The notes beneath the pieces were generated by a model. It ran no database searches, was not told the origin of the DNA, and saw nothing but the letters and a program-made list of their open reading frames with translations. Below, one piece after another: positions 10,201 through 23,615 of a stretch of DNA of 64,000 nucleotides; positions within the stretch are counted from its first letter, which is position 1, and the number at the start of each line of letters is the position of its first letter. Source of the stretch: Mastacembelus armatus (taxonomy: Eukaryota; Chordata; Actinopteri; Synbranchiformes; Mastacembelidae); contig NC_046634.1 in the NCBI RefSeq assembly GCF_900324485.2, forward strand, positions 10,488,014-10,552,013, read 5' to 3'. The position numbers and the translations under genes were made by a program.

Positions 10201-13200
10201 GTATTAATGAGGACATAACTGTACTTTAATTTGTCTATGATGTGAAATTATATGTAAATATTTTCTTGATTATATGAAATGAAATGACGCTTTGTGATCA
10301 TGTTTTCAAAAACATTTAGCATTTGTACAACTCAAGTAAAGAGCCAAAGAAAAGACTGAAAGCTTTGAATATTAATGTTTGGCAACTTGTTTTACAGAGT
10401 AGTCTGAGTCCTTTCTTTTTTTTCTTCATACTGATTTGATAATGAAGAAAATGTTGATGCATTTTTGTGCAGCTACTCTTTCTGTGATTTTTTTATTTTA
10501 TTTTTATTTTACACCTGTAAAATGAAGGAAATGTTAAATCATCAGCAGTGCCTATTTAATATTGTTCTGCAGTTCCCCACTGTGTCCACTAGAGAGTCAT
10601 CTCCACCTTTATATGCAAGATAACACAAAGAACACACACCAGCATCCATCCATCCAACAGCATCACTTTTACACACACATCCTCCACCGTGGGGCGGTCG
10701 AGGGAGAGATGATGGTTAATTTCATTTATGTTTAAATTCAATAATACAACTTCAGTGGCTGCTGTGTTCAAGTTGGAGCAATTACAAACAATTTATTTAA
10801 TAATAATTGAATAATTATTTTTTTATGTATTAGGTAAAAACTACACTTATGTGTTATATGATTTTGTAATTAGTTTTTTTACTGTTTTCCTATTTTCCTT
10901 AGTATTTTCTATACTCATTGTCCACAGTTATATGTAAATACATGATGTTAATTTCAGAATAATTTATAGTTCATGCTGCCATTTCTGTAAAGTATATCAG
11001 TATATCGAGCCATGTAATGTGAGACCAATACATATTTGTTTATCAGATGGATTCTTTATTTCACTGTTTATTGATGGATTCTTTATTTTACTCAGATTTG
11101 AGTGACTAAAACGATTTGACCAGCACAGACAAATATTCACTATAATCATATAAATATCACCTGTAGCTTGATCTCAGCATGGAGGAGTCAGACTGTCTGT
11201 AAATGTGTGGAAAGAATCTGTAACAATAAGAACAAAGAGGAGAGAGAGAAATTTGTGGATAACTGTCAAACCACAGAGTGAAGTCAGCAGCTGGACTCCG
11301 TGTTAATCATCAGAAGAATGACGTGTTTTACTGTAAACTCCACACAGCTGCAGCTTTTATTTTCTCTCACCTTCACCCTCACCGACCGGTGATGCAGCAG
11401 CTCACACATAACATAAACATTACACTCTTTTTAAGGTCAGATAATCGGCCGAGGTCCGGCCCCTCAAAGTGTTTCCATGAATCAGCTCAAGGTTCTGTCT
11501 GAGGTGAGTCAAATATTTTGTCCTTTTCAGAGTCGGTGTCAGAGCCAGTGATTCAGTGAGTCTGTACATCCATGGGTTCACTGCAAACAGCAGCCGATCA
11601 CTCAGTTCTGCTGCTTTGATGAGACACACTGACTAAATGTGAACAAATTTAGGCTCAAATTGTAGCTCACTGCTAACTCATTAGCTATACTGCTGACAAC
11701 CTACAAAAGGTTATGGGAACTGTAATAAAACCAAAACCTGTGGTTCTGTCAGTGTTTTGAGTGACGTCAGTGTATACCAACTGTCTCTTCCCCAGATGAT
11801 GCTCCTCCCACTTGCATGCTGGTCACCAGTTTCCACCTGGTCTGTTCACCTGCTCCGCCCATCTCCACCCACTCATACCTGCATCTCATTCCACTTCATT
11901 ACTCTGCCTGTTCGTGAGCCAGTGTTCTGCTCTAGTTACCAGCTTGTTTCTCTGTGGTTGTTCAGCTGATGTACCTGAACTAACAGTCTCCTTCCCTACC
12001 TGCCTGTTTTTCTTCCTGATGCTCCAGCCCAGTTACAGTTACTGATAAATTGGTCCTGGACCAGTAGCCTGCTCCCTCCTCTGCCCTGACAATCCTGCTT
12101 TTTGTGCCAGGCTATGTTGTGTTGTGTATCTGCTCAGGAGCATACATGCCTCTGAACAAAATATTCTGTATTGTCAACCTGATACACACCTGCTGCCAGT
12201 TTACTTGGGGACTGAAGCCTGTGATCTGCCATCTTGTTTCCTGGCCTGTAAATCACTCACCTGCTAACGACCATTTTGCCCATGTGAACAAGTCAAAACC
12301 TTCATATGGAAGCAGCTGTTTGTCCTACAAGTCCCTGATTCATTAAATACTATCGACACAGAAACTGGTCTTGTTGTCCTGCTGTTTGGGTCTTAAACAG
12401 AAACCTTCACAGTTCAGGACCTTTTCGAAAAGGCAAGCTATCATTTAGTGTAGTGTATGCTAAACTGTTAGGATGTGGCTTGTTTACTTAAGAATGTGCT
12501 ATACTAACAAGTGCAACTATACAAATGCTACCACACCAGCTCACTATGCATTCTAATTTGTTTGCATGTTATAGGCTAACACGCTAAACATACATGCTAA
12601 AAGTGCAACATGCTAACATAAATGAGCATGTATGCTAACAGAGCCACACGTTAATATTTAGCATGCGTGCTAATAGAGCCACACGCTAATATTTAGCATG
12701 TATGCTAACAGATGCTCAGACTAGGCCTCTGGTTTGTTTTCGCTTTGAACGGACTATGCAGTTTATCACGGCTTTTGTAGACCGGGTCTTTCAAAGGATG
12801 GGCCCCTGAACTAGGACACAGCTTTTGTGTAATGCTCCTGAAGTTTTGCGACAGCTCCGTTTGTGGCTTTTTCGCAACAGTCCACTGGCGGGAACGAGCT
12901 TGGGCTGGTTTTGGCCGTTAGTGAACCTGTGAGAGCTAACTACCTGATTGTTTTCTACACTCTCGGCCTTAAATTACCTGCTTATAAAACATTCTTCTGT
13001 CAGGTGAGCAGTCGTGGTTGACATGTGGAATGTTATCTGTCGTATGGTAATGATTCAGCTAACAATCTAATATTTATTAGCACGCTAATTACTGACTTGG
13101 AAACAGTTACGCTAGTTGTGAATTAAGCTAATCGCTAATTAGCGCTAGCTGTTAAAATAATCAGTCTTTTGTGAGATTTTAAGTTAATGTTTCCTCTGTG

Positions 13201-16200
13201 GTCAGAAGATCTGCTGTTTTGTTTGGGTCTTGATACTGTCTTGAGATGTGCCCCACATTATGGATAAATAGATATATAGATAGATAGATACTGTGTTTAT
13301 TATTGGCTCATGTAGGGCCCTATTGGTGTTAGGGGTCCATAGTAAGCAGAGTGTGCCCCGTATATTTAGCATGTATGCTAATATTCAGCATATATGTTAA
13401 CAAGACCACAGGCTGACATGACACATTGGTTTGGGTTGAAATAACTAGCTCAGGTTGAGTCAGCTGCCCCCTGACACTGAGGACCGTATTCCAGAGAATC
13501 CTAATCGGGGCTCCCAGCCCACTAGATCTTAGCTCAGGACAACCTAAGCATGCTAACAGGAACACATGTTCACACAATCTCATTCTAACAGTGCTATGTG
13601 CTAACAGCCGACCTATACATGTCATATACTTTACAAATGCTAAGATGCTAACATGATTATGCATAAGCTAACATAGCTCCAGACATGCTGACTAGCTAAC
13701 AACTTGTTCTGACCATTTCTGTGCTGTATACCTTTAGCTGTCCAGCTGTTTGACTACACCTGGAGGTCTGAGACATCTTCAACCCCAGACAGGATTAGAT
13801 ATGTCGCTAATCGCTGGAGATGCATCCTGACAAGGAGCGGTGAGAAAACCTTGTCAAAATACCCACAGTTTTAATCAAACTGTCTTGTTTTAAATGTTAG
13901 CATGAAGCCAGTCAGTGTTTTGTGATGTGAAGTTATGACAAGATAAGAAAAGCTTTATTAAACCCTAAAGATAAATTAAAAAATGTGCTGTAAAGCAGTG
14001 TTTATGTAGCATTTAACTACATTACTATGTGACGCACACATGCCCAAAAAGCATTCTTCACATAATTATTTGAAAAGGAGTGGCTGTAAATACATTTTTC
14101 TTGAGAGTCTTTTATCACAAAATGATCCATTGGGTCCAGAATCACTGGTTATGATCTGACCCAGTGCTGGTGAGGCGTGCTCTGATGGGTTTTTGTTGGT
14201 GTGCAGAACATCAGGTGAATTTTATTACCAGAAGCTGGAGGCATCTTTTTTTTTTTTTTTTTCACGGTAGCTTCATCCATTTGTAAACATATGTTAAGTT
14301 TGCGTTGGCTTTACCCCGATTTCATCTTATTCTGCTTGATATTGTGTTCTTAAGCTTTCTATTGTATTTAGTATCTTATCTTCATTTATTTTGTGATTTA
14401 GTTTTAGATCTGAGGTAGCTGCTGTGCTTTTCATCCAGAAACCACTGTGTTCTAAAGTTTTTGCTTATTTCATTAATTTTGTAAGAATTGTCGTACGTCT
14501 TTGCCCTCGTTTCTTTGTTCTTCGTTTAGTTAAATTTGTTCGTCGGAAACCTCAAATTCACACATTTGTGCTTCTATAAAAAAACTTCAGTAACAAAACT
14601 GGTCCCGCTGAGTTGTTTTGATCATATTTTCTATGAATGTATGATTATTAAGTGGAGGATAAACAGTTTTATCATTTTGATTGACAGAAAGTTAAATGCT
14701 GTGGACGTTTGATTGATCTGTGAGATAAAAGAGAAGTTGTCGCTGTTTGTGCATATTTAAGTCTGTTTGTGTTTTTATGTCTATTTGTTTGATGACAGAA
14801 AATTGATTCACGACACCCAAAGAAATCTTGTCATTAATAAATTAAAATGCACAGCAGCCTTTGATAGTCGGCCTCTGAAGGATCACACAAGTTTCTCTCC
14901 AGTTATTTTTAATCTAAAAGCTGCTTTTGTTTTTCTCTCAAACTTTTATTTTAATTTGAAATTCAACCCTCCCCATGTTGTTGTGTTCAACACTGCTAGT
15001 ATTTATTCGAAAAATATAAAGAAAAAATAATATTGGATTATTTGGCTAGAAGGTTTTGAACGTTAAATGTTATATTTAAACGTTAAATATAAATGTTTAA
15101 AATTTATATGACGAAAAACGAGCCATATACAAATATGTGACAAATATATTAAATTTCCATTTTCAATTTTTAACAGTACAAGATGAGCAAAGAAACAAAA
15201 CTAATCAAAGGCCTAGCTAAGTTAGCCACAGCTAGCTGTTGCTAAAGCTAATTTTTTTTTTTTTACTTATTATAATTTTAAAATATTGTTTTTTTTTTTA
15301 AATCAGCATCTTGAATTTTTTTGATTCCCTATGAAAACACAATTAAATTTGTCTTCCTGCTAGCTGGCTTAGCAGAAAAGCAGTAACTGCTATTTTAGCA
15401 TGTGGAGGGTTTGAAGAAAATGAGGTAAAGCAGAAAGAAAAGAAAAATAAATAATTTTAAGCTCATATTTAATTGGATTACACAGTACATCTATGTATTT
15501 TATGAATTGCAAACAAAAGATCTTAGTTTTATGTATGTGAAATTTATATAAATATACATTTTATTATTGATTATTCTGCTGATTATTTTCTCAATCAGTT
15601 GTCTGTCTGATCATAAACCTTCACACACATTAGTTGCCCAAACCTCCGAATTAATGAAATAAATTTTAAATGGTCACATTTGAGAAGCTGGAACCATATC
15701 AGCTGTGTGTATTGATTTTAATTGATGGTAAAAGTACACAAAGTGATACCTGCTAGTAAAGGATGACATGGTGCATGAATTCTCATCAAACAATCTGCAG
15801 CTTCTGCTCCAGTGATTTTATTAGAACAAAGGGTGCTGTTTTTCATCGTTCCCTTCATTCCTGACGTATTTCCATCATGAGGAGCTCATCACACTTAATC
15901 AGTCTGTTCGCTTCACAACAACAACAACACCGTCAGCTGTGTCGTCATGGCAACAGTCAGCTGAGGGCTACAACAGTCAGTTTGTGTTTCTCAGAGTTTA
16001 CATGCAGATCACAAGCTGCTGCTGCTTTTCACCACGACCACAGGAAACCGGTGAGGTTAAACATTAGAGATGTGCTCAGCCTCCATGTTTCTGTGATTCT
16101 GGAAGTCCAGTCTGTTTTCATGGTCCCAGTACTGACACTATGCAGCACTGGACCCAGATGCTGGAGCCTTAAAGTCTAACAGGTCTATGTTAACATCGCA

Positions 16201-17249
16201 GCTGATGTGTCAGACCTGATGTTCCCACAGTGTGAACAGATCAACGCAGATGTTCTCAGATCAGATCTGGGCCACTTGCATATGTGGTCCTAGATCCGAT
16301 TCCTCTCCCATCTGTGTGTGTCTGTGAGCGATGTCGGAATGGTTAGATCAAAATCTATGTGGTTGTTGTAACGTCTCCCTCCTCTGGGCATTTCACCTGT
16401 TGTCATTCAGTGTGGGAATAATCCACATGGAGGAGAGCATTTAATTTAAAACATAGATGTGTTACGTCGACTCAAAAAGCAGATCTGGGACGGTGACGCA
16501 GCCTGAGTCCCCGTCACTTTGACTTCAACTTCTAAATTCACAGTCTCAGGACACCAGTCCTGGTTGGTTCTTCCCAGGTTTTATTTATTTATCCAACATC
16601 AAACTGATCGGGTTGGTGTTGGGTGTTAACCCTTTCCCCTCCTGACATGACCTCTGACCCCAAGCGGTTGGCCATGTTGGAATGAGGTGATGAATGGAAA
16701 CCAAGAAAAGCTGTTAAATGGACTGGATTAATATTTTGTTGCACAAAACTCAGAATCAGCCTGAGTCAAAAATATTACGTTTCTCAAAATAAGCTGCTTA
16801 TGTTGGTCCATTACAACTTTATGAATGTTTTCCTCAAAATAAAATGAATTCATTCTTTGTTAAAATAGTATCTTTATATGATACAGTTTTTTACAAATAT
16901 TTTCTCAAAATAGGAAAACTTCACAAAATGTTTCCTCAAAGTATAGAAATACCATTACTACAGATTAGTACCACAGCTTTTTTTTTTTTAAATTCTTTTG
17001 AAAAACCTTCTCAAAAATATTTAAGTTTTGTCTCATGTGGTGTTTTATAAAATATTACAGCATTTCCTCTCAATAATAGGTTATGAAAATATTAGTGCCA
17101 TAAATTTGTCCAACTACACTGCAGTTCTAGTACCTTATAAAAAGTTGAGTCAGAGTCAAATCTTTTTTTCTAGACACAAGTAAGAACTAAACCTCACTCT
17201 GACCTGAATTAAATTCTGATCCGGCGCAGTCTTGACCTGCCCCCATTTC
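10201..17249. other. AT-rich gene-poor intergenic region
   Basis: I find no gene here; the open frames are short and show no domain signature. It contains AGCATGTATGCTAA-type repeats (about 12440-12720 and 13350-13700), a GATA tract (about 13262-13292) and poly(T) runs. It also holds a copy of an interspersed segment at 11540-11640 (other copies at 24240-24320) and one at 13735-13930 (related to 1740-1880). The 11760-12420 part is GC-richer and resembles the end of an old retroelement, but this is not firm. Confidence 0.6.
12440..13700. repeat. AGCATGTATGCTAA-rich degenerate repeats
   Basis: Short palindromic words built on TTAGCATG and GCTAAC recur many times, in particular near 12600-12710 (two near-identical copies of about 45 bp) and 13360-13400. 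The pattern is irregular, not a clean tandem array. Similar words occur upstream of ecrg4 at about 53860-53935. Confidence 0.6.
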
Positions 17250-17600
17250 TTTTTCTTTCTTTTATCTCCGTTCTTCTTCTCTGCTCTGACCTGTGGGCGG
17301 AGCTCCTTTGTCCTCGCCGTCCCAGAGTGCATCTGGGCCCCCCGCCCCTTCCCCCCAGGAGACTTGTCATGTTAATGTGTATGAATGGGATGGTAATAGG
17401 ATGTTAATATCATGTGCTCTTTAACACAGCCTCCACTGTGCAGGAGCCCCCTCCCTAGATGAGCCCAGACCCCCTTCACATCAAGGCTTTTCTTCTGTGA
17501 AGGGGGTGCGCTCCTCTTTTAGAGGATCGATTTGAAGGAGGCGTTTGGCTGAAAGCTCTGATGTGAGCACAGATAAAGACTCATGGTGTGAATGTGAGTG
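17250..17600. promoter_or_regulatory. Candidate conserved non-coding element upstream of fzd7
   Basis: This GC-richer island stands out in an AT-rich tract about 3.1-3.4 kb before the frizzled-7 start codon and has no coding potential. It contains a perfect 11 bp inverted repeat, 17470-17480 with 17496-17506, separated by 15 bases. It also contains a CATCAAGG word that fits a TCF/LEF site on the minus strand, and a small CCTC(TTTTA)GAGG hairpin. Calling it a regulatory element is inference from composition and position. Confidence 0.35.
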
Positions 17601-19924
17601 GATGGTGGAACTTTTTCAGTTTGTTGCTGAAACTAAAACCACCTGAGAATCAACAAAATAAGTGAAAAACGTCATGGAAAGAATATAAAAACTTTCATTT
17701 AATAAATATTGATGTATTAGTTTCTTTTCATGCCCTTTCTTGAAGTTTTCCTTTCTGTTCTTCAACTTTACTTTCTTCCTCTTCTCTTTCCATTCCTCTG
17801 CTTTTGCAGGACATGCAGCAGAGAATAGACAGAATAAACCCTGAGACATAAACAGCAGAAGAAGAGTAAATGGCGGCAGCACAGACAGATGGGCCCCAGT
17901 TGAGGTCTTTTATTTTGAAGAGTTCAGGCCTAACAAGGCGTTGTGGCGCCGGTGTGTTTGGTTTAACGCTGCCATGTGTTTACACTTGCTTCGTTTCTCT
18001 TGGTTCTCAGGAACAGTGGAAACTCGCCTGTCAAATAAATAATATGCAGATTTAGTTTGAGGAAAATGTGTCCGACTGAGACTCACAAATGTGTCCAACA
18101 AAACGTCTTTGGATTTAAAAAGTGTTTTTTCTTCACACCAGAAAATGTTTTGTTCTTTTAATCTAAAATTTAATAGATTTTATGTTTCATCTTTTATATT
18201 TTTAAACATCTTCTATCTCCACTTTTTATTTTCTTTATCTTTAAAAGTTTCTCCCTCTGAGTCTAAAACTGAAGCCTTAAAGGGTGGTGCTGTTGATTCC
18301 AGTCTAAGCTGATGAGCAGAGGAGTCATCCTGACCTCCTGACCCTTGTCAGGCTGGCGTGGATCTTGTCCTGGATCAAATCCACAGGGAGATTTCTGCGA
18401 ATGGCGCAACAAGATAAAAACACAAATGTTGTCTTTTTTTTCTCTCTGACTGAGGAAAAGAGTTCTCCAGAAATGAGAAACATATTTGTTAAAGTCCAGT
18501 CTGGATTCAGAGCAGGTTAAAACTCAGGCTCAGAGGAGGCTTTGAGTCTCTGTGGTGGTCTTGAGTTTCTCTGCAGTGGTTTTGTGTGTTCTTGGGGCCA
18601 TGGCCTCTGAATTGGTTTGGTTTTGTGGTGGATTGAGTCTTTGTGGGTTTATGGTTTTGCATCTCTTTGTCTTTACTTCAGTCAGGGGCTTAGGTCTTGG
18701 GCCTCTGAGTATTTTCTAGTTGATGCTTTCACTCCACACCATTTCAGAAAGAAATATAGTCCATCTTCCTGCACTAACTTTAGTCCTAGCTGCAGTTACT
18801 TAGGATACTTTTGGACTTTGTAACAGTGTATTTCTACTGTGTGGTATTTCTATTTGCAGGGAGGTGAAAGCCTGAGGAACTGCTCAGCCTGAAGAAGAAC
18901 CAGTGTCCTGACAGCTGGAGGAGCAGAAGGTCTCAGGTGGGTCTCTGCAGCCCCAGTGATAAAGCTCAGTGGGATGTTTATGTGAGTGGAGAATGTGGGC
19001 AGGTCTGCAGTCAGTGTCGAGGTATGTGGACTCTGTCAGCGAGCCAACAACACGTCCAGCATGTCGGCTGCAAACTGCTCACACTCAGCTGCTAACAGAG
19101 TCCAGCTGCACTGCAGTATTTCCATCTTCCTACTGCAGTACTTTTTTGTAAAGCATAGTAACAACTTGGCAGATTCAGATGAATAAAACTAAACCTAATT
19201 AGGATGTAGAATTATGGGTTAAACTATTCAGCTTTACGTAGTCATTGAAACAAGCTCCACCTTCACCAGGTGCTGTTTTATATTGATGGTGATATTTTCA
19301 TGGATACTTGATGTTGTTAGAGCAAATGTGACTGTAGTACTGTCTGTGAAAACCATGACTTTGTTCTGCACAGGGTTCAGGAAGATGGAAAGAAAACTGA
19401 GGTTTAGTGTTAAAACTGTTCCCATAAAGTTCTTTGGGATTTTCTTTTTTTTTCAGAAATCATAAAAAATAAACACAGATAACCTTAATGTGCAATCTGA
19501 AATGATGTGGTGTATATTTACTGAAGTACTAAAGTAAAACTTGAATTTTTAGTTGTCTTGTTTTGTGCTGCAGATGTTCAGTTGATTAAATGAGAACATT
19601 AAATATAAAATCAGCTTCGCCTCAACCAGCAAGTAAATACTTCTACATTAGTGCATGAGAAATAACAGTAAAGTAATATATAATATACTTAAAGGACATT
19701 TATACAGTTTGGTATTAGGATCTGAGTAATTCTACCTCTGCAGCATTGGAATACTTCTACATGACCTAACATGTAAGTACTACAAGTGCTAAGTGTTTAA
19801 TACAGTAGCCCACATTGTGTATGAGTACTTTGACTTTGTGTTTACTAAATTCTCAGTAGTTTGGAGTAACACCGAGTATTTTGCTGTGTAGCTGCACAAA
19901 GTACAAACGTCAATCATTAGTCTG
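17601..19924. other. AT-rich region upstream of fzd7
   Basis: No protein gene is visible. One exon-like interval, 18860-18935, is bordered by a polypyrimidine-AG and a GTGGGT, but it has no recognisable coding content. The rest is low-complexity AT-rich sequence. Confidence 0.5.
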
Positions 19925-20649
19925 ATCCGGTTAACGCCACGCCCCTTTTATATCCACCGACCAATCAGAGACGAGATTGCGGAGAAAACATGGTTTGATT
20001 GGAGGGTGGAGTGGCGATCTGAGTTTCAAGGCGACCCCTTTTTCTGTGTAGGGAGAGCGGTGAGTATCGGGGGAAGCCTGAAAACCGTGCCGGGCCGGTG
20101 CTCCTGCAGACCGCGCTGAGGGAGAAGGAAACCCACGGACCTGCAGAAAGCTCCGCATTAACCAAAGTTTTATTCACAAAGAAACTTTGCTGCCGCGTCT
20201 CTGTGGACTGTTGCCGAGCATATAGTCCCGACCAGCTCGACGAGCCTCGGATTCGTCACATGCGGCGCTGCCGGACCACAGACCTCCGCCTCCCCTGGGT
20301 CTGAGCAGCTCAGAATAAAGTCCGAGAACGCGAGTTTTATTCTGCTGCTTTTTTAAAATCGTTTTTCTGTGAAATAAAAGGACTTTACTCACTGGATCCG
20401 GACTAGAACAGGTCTGGACTGCTTATGTATTGTACTTATGTATTGTTATTTTTTCACTAGAGTTCTGGACTCTAGTGTGGAGTAATAACGGAGGGCTGCA
20501 TTAAAGAGCTCCTTATGTGGATATTTACACAGAAAATGAGGAGAGACACATAAATCTGCAGAACTTTTTTTGTAGTTTCCTGCTCCATGTGAACTCTTGC
20601 AGCTTCTTTAAAGTCTCTGCTGTTGTGGAAACTGTGTCTAGTGTTGTCC
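19925..20649 (+). promoter_or_regulatory. Probable fzd7 promoter and 5' UTR
   Basis: Composition rises in GC at about 19930. A GC/KLF-type box (GCCACGCCC, 19935-19943), a TTTTATATCC TATA-like word (19946-19954), a direct CCAAT box (19961-19965) and an inverted one (ATTGG, about 19998-20002) lie close together. The transcription start is probably shortly after these. The sequence up to 20649 would then be 5' UTR of a single-exon gene. The exact start cannot be read from sequence. Confidence 0.5.
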
Positions 20650-22314
20650 ATGATGGCGGTGGGGAGAAGCTTGTGGGTTTGGATAACAGGCTGCTCTCTG
20701 GTCTCCGTGCTCCTTTTTCAGCCGTGCACCAGTCAGTATGAGAAGGGGATTTCCATTCCGGACCACGGCTTCTGCCAGCCCATCTCCATCCCTCTGTGCA
20801 CAGACATTGCCTATAACCAGACCATCATGCCCAACCTGCTGGGACACACCAATCAGGAGGATGCTGGGCTGGAGGTCCACCAGTTCTATCCATTGGTTAA
20901 AGTCCAGTGCTCTGTGGACCTAAAGTTCTTCTTGTGCTCCATGTATGCACCAGTCTGCACGGTTCTAGAACAGGCCATCCCGCCGTGCAGGTCCCTGTGT
21001 GAGCGGGCGCGTCAGGGCTGCGAGGCACTTATGAATAAATTCGGCTTCCAGTGGCCGGAGAGGTTGCGTTGTGAGAACTTCCCAGTGCACGGTGCAGGAG
21101 AGATCTGCGTGGGTCAGAACACCACTGACACTGATGGCCCCACGTCCCACCCTACCCCCAGTATCCCTGACCTTGTGACCCTGCCACCATACATGCGGAC
21201 CAATCAGCAGTTCTCCTGCCCCTTGCAGCTCCAGGTGCCCGCCTACCTCAGCTACCAATTCCTGGGGGTGAAGGACTGTGGTGCCCCCTGTGAAGCTTCC
21301 AAACCCAATGGACTGATGTATTTCCGTGAGGAGGAGTTAAAGTTCGGCCGACTCTGGGTTGGCATCTGGTCAGTCCTGTGCTGCGTCAGCACCCTCTTCA
21401 CTGTGCTCACCTATCTGGTTGATATGAGACGGTTCCGATACCCAGAGAGACCGATCATCTTCCTGTCTGGGTGTTACTTCATGGTGGCAGTGGCCTACAC
21501 CACCGGCTTTTTGTTGGAGGACAAAGTAGTTTGTGTTGATAAGTTCAAGGAGGATGGATACAAGTTGGTGGCCCAGGGCACCAAAAAAGAAGGCTGCACC
21601 ATCCTCTTCATGATCCTCTACTTCTTCGGCATGGCCAGCTCCATCTGGTGGGTGATCCTGTCCCTCACCTGGTTCCTGTCTGCTGGGATGAAGTGGGGTC
21701 ATGAGGCTATTGAGGCCAACTCGCAGTACTTCCACCTGGCAGCCTGGGCAGTGCCGGCAGTGAAAACCATCACCATCCTGGCCATGGGGCATGTGGACGG
21801 CGACTTACTCACTGGCGTCTGCTATGTGGGGATCTACAATGTTGATGCCCTGCGGGGCTTCGTCCTGGCACCGCTGTTTGTCTACCTCTTTATCGGCACT
21901 TCCTTTCTGCTGGCGGGCTTTGTGTCTCTCTTCCGAATTCGCACTATCATGAAGCACGATGGCACCAAGACAGAGAAGCTGGAGAAGCTGATGGTGAGGA
22001 TCGGGGTGTTCAGCGTGCTGTACACGGTGCCCGCCACCATCGTCATCGCCTGCTACTTCTACGAGCAGGCGTTCCGGCCCCAGTGGGAGAGGACCTGGCA
22101 CATGCAGACCTGCAAGCGGTTCGCCGTGCCCTGCCCAGCTGGAAACTTTGCACCAATGACACCTGATTTCACCGTGTTCATGATCAAGTACCTGATGACG
22201 ATGATCGTGGGTATCACATCTGGTTTCTGGATCTGGTCTGGGAAGACGCTGCAGTCGTGGCGCAGGTTTTATAAGAGACTGAGCAACAACAACCAGGGAG
22301 AGACGACGGTGTAG
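20650..22314 (+). CDS. fzd7: Frizzled-7 Wnt receptor (single exon)
   Basis: This is a seven-transmembrane Wnt receptor of the FZD1/2/7 subfamily, encoded without introns as is usual for that group (554 residues). A signal peptide (about residues 1-28) precedes the cysteine-rich Wnt-binding domain (about 37-160, including [13 protein letters not shown] and YAPVCTVL). A linker, seven membrane segments and a short tail follow. The tail has the Dishevelled-binding KTLQSW motif (532-537) and a terminal ETTV PDZ-binding motif. The linker wording ([13 protein letters not shown]), [11 protein letters not shown] and [11 protein letters not shown] favour FZD7 over FZD1 or FZD2. Two ATGs occur in tandem (20650, 20653); the second has the better Kozak context (A at -3, G at +4), so the true product may be one residue shorter. 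It acts at the plasma membrane in canonical and planar-polarity Wnt signalling. It lies between oppositely oriented NLR copies, an unusual setting. Confidence 0.95.
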   Translation: MMAVGRSLWVWITGCSLVSVLLFQPCTSQYEKGISIPDHGFCQPISIPLCTDIAYNQTIMPNLLGHTNQEDAGLEVHQFYPLVKVQCSVDLKFFLCSMYAPVCTVLEQAIPPCRSLCERARQGCEALMNKFGFQWPERLRCENFPVHGAGEICVGQNTTDTDGPTSHPTPSIPDLVTLPPYMRTNQQFSCPLQLQVPAYLSYQFLGVKDCGAPCEASKPNGLMYFREEELKFGRLWVGIWSVLCCVSTLFTVLTYLVDMRRFRYPERPIIFLSGCYFMVAVAYTTGFLLEDKVVCVDKFKEDGYKLVAQGTKKEGCTILFMILYFFGMASSIWWVILSLTWFLSAGMKWGHEAIEANSQYFHLAAWAVPAVKTITILAMGHVDGDLLTGVCYVGIYNVDALRGFVLAPLFVYLFIGTSFLLAGFVSLFRIRTIMKHDGTKTEKLEKLMVRIGVFSVLYTVPATIVIACYFYEQAFRPQWERTWHMQTCKRFAVPCPAGNFAPMTPDFTVFMIKYLMTMIVGITSGFWIWSGKTLQSWRRFYKRLSNNNQGETTV

Positions 22315-23615
22315 ATCTGGGACTGAATTAACAGACACAGAGAACTTCAGCTCCTAGAAGTGTCAATGAGTCTTTTGCTGAACCTTTTATTCCAAGAGGA
22401 ACTGGCTGATCTGAACCCTCTTTTCAAACCTTCACAGTGGAGAACTCAGAACATGAACACTTTTTAAAGACTTTGTGTATCTTGTGCAGTCGCCGTCACT
22501 CTGTCTGGATTCAAATGTTTACTTGTATCTTTGTAATTCTTCATATTATTCACTGATAAGCAGAATTGATGAGGTTCTGATGGGGTCAGGCAGGGCTTTA
22601 TTTTACAGGTCTGTCATTGTCTTGGGGTCCCTGTGAACAGGGTCATTTTTATACTAATTCGAATATTAATCAGTGTGTGAATAAGAACAAGTCAGAAAAA
22701 TGCTGGTATGTGAAATGTGACTGCAGGCGAACAGACGTATATGGAACATGAATCAAAAAAATTATTTATGTTTAATGTTCACACTGTGATTTAAAACGGT
22801 CCCTTCAGTAGAGCACAGATCCAGAACAACTGTTTGCAGTAACAGTGGGTTGTTTTGCCCCCCCCAGAGTTAGACAGGTGAGTGTGCAGGATTTCTTAAA
22901 ACAGCAGGAAGTTGTTTATTGTAGTTTGTCTGTGGGTTGAGCTAATTTAAGTTAAAACAAAAAAAAACAACTGAGAATTATTGCATCACTGCAGTCCTTC
23001 AGTGGGACAACTTGACTAGACGTGATAAAAACTGGACTCACTGTAGTTTGCAATTTAACTTAATTACATCATGGTGACTATATTTCCTGTTTAGACCCCC
23101 CCCCCCCAAAAGCATTATGGGAACTGCAGTATCAAAGCATGATTAACTGTAAGTACAATGAGCAGTTGTGTCTGGTCTGTGTCAAAATTTTTGTTTTCAG
23201 TCGACACATTTTGATTCAACCTTCACACAAGAAATTCTAAACTTTATTTGCACATTCTAGAAACATTAAAATGTAAGGAGGGATGTAATGTGATTAACAG
23301 TGAATCCAGTTAACCAGTATGAGCCCCAAACATTACAACCAAATTCCATTTCTGTAACTTAGAATATTTTCGACATGTCTTTAGGGAAATAATTACAGAC
23401 CTGTAAAGTAAATCATCACTGACTGTTTCTTTTCTTTTCTTTATTTTTTATTTTATCGTGTTTTTCTTCTGCAGCACTGTCTCATTTATCACTCATTTGT
23501 AAATAAATGGAGAAAAACTTATGTATTTATGAAAATTTTAAAATCACACTGTGATGTTTTGATGCTACCAGCTTATTCTTGTATAATTTTCAGAATAAAA
23601 TGCTGACGTTTTTAA
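22315..23615 (+). other. Probable fzd7 3' UTR
   Basis: AT-rich sequence without coding potential follows the stop codon. Polyadenylation signals AATAAA occur at 23502-23507 and 23594-23599. Either could end the transcript, giving a 3' UTR of about 1.2-1.3 kb. Confidence 0.55.

Noticed and set aside
11760-12420. Old LTR-type retroelement end
   Set aside because: Composition and wording vaguely resemble such ends, but I could not identify boundaries, target duplications or internal parts. Too weak to list as a feature.
16200-16330. Interspersed repeat with GCCACTTGCATATGTGGTCC
   Set aside because: It feels like a dispersed repeat known from fish genomes, but no second copy exists in the window, so I cannot support it.
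18860-18935. Isolated exon upstream of fzd7
   Set aside because: Borders look splice-like, but there is no coding content and no partner exon. It was left as an uncertain remark only.
20623-20649. N-terminal extension of frizzled-7 starting at 20623
   Set aside because: The codon at 20623 is TTG, not ATG. The first in-frame ATG is at 20650 and a typical signal peptide follows.
21805-22338. Long minus-strand open frames across fzd7
   Set aside because: Shadows of the GC-rich coding strand, with no domain and no splice or start context.
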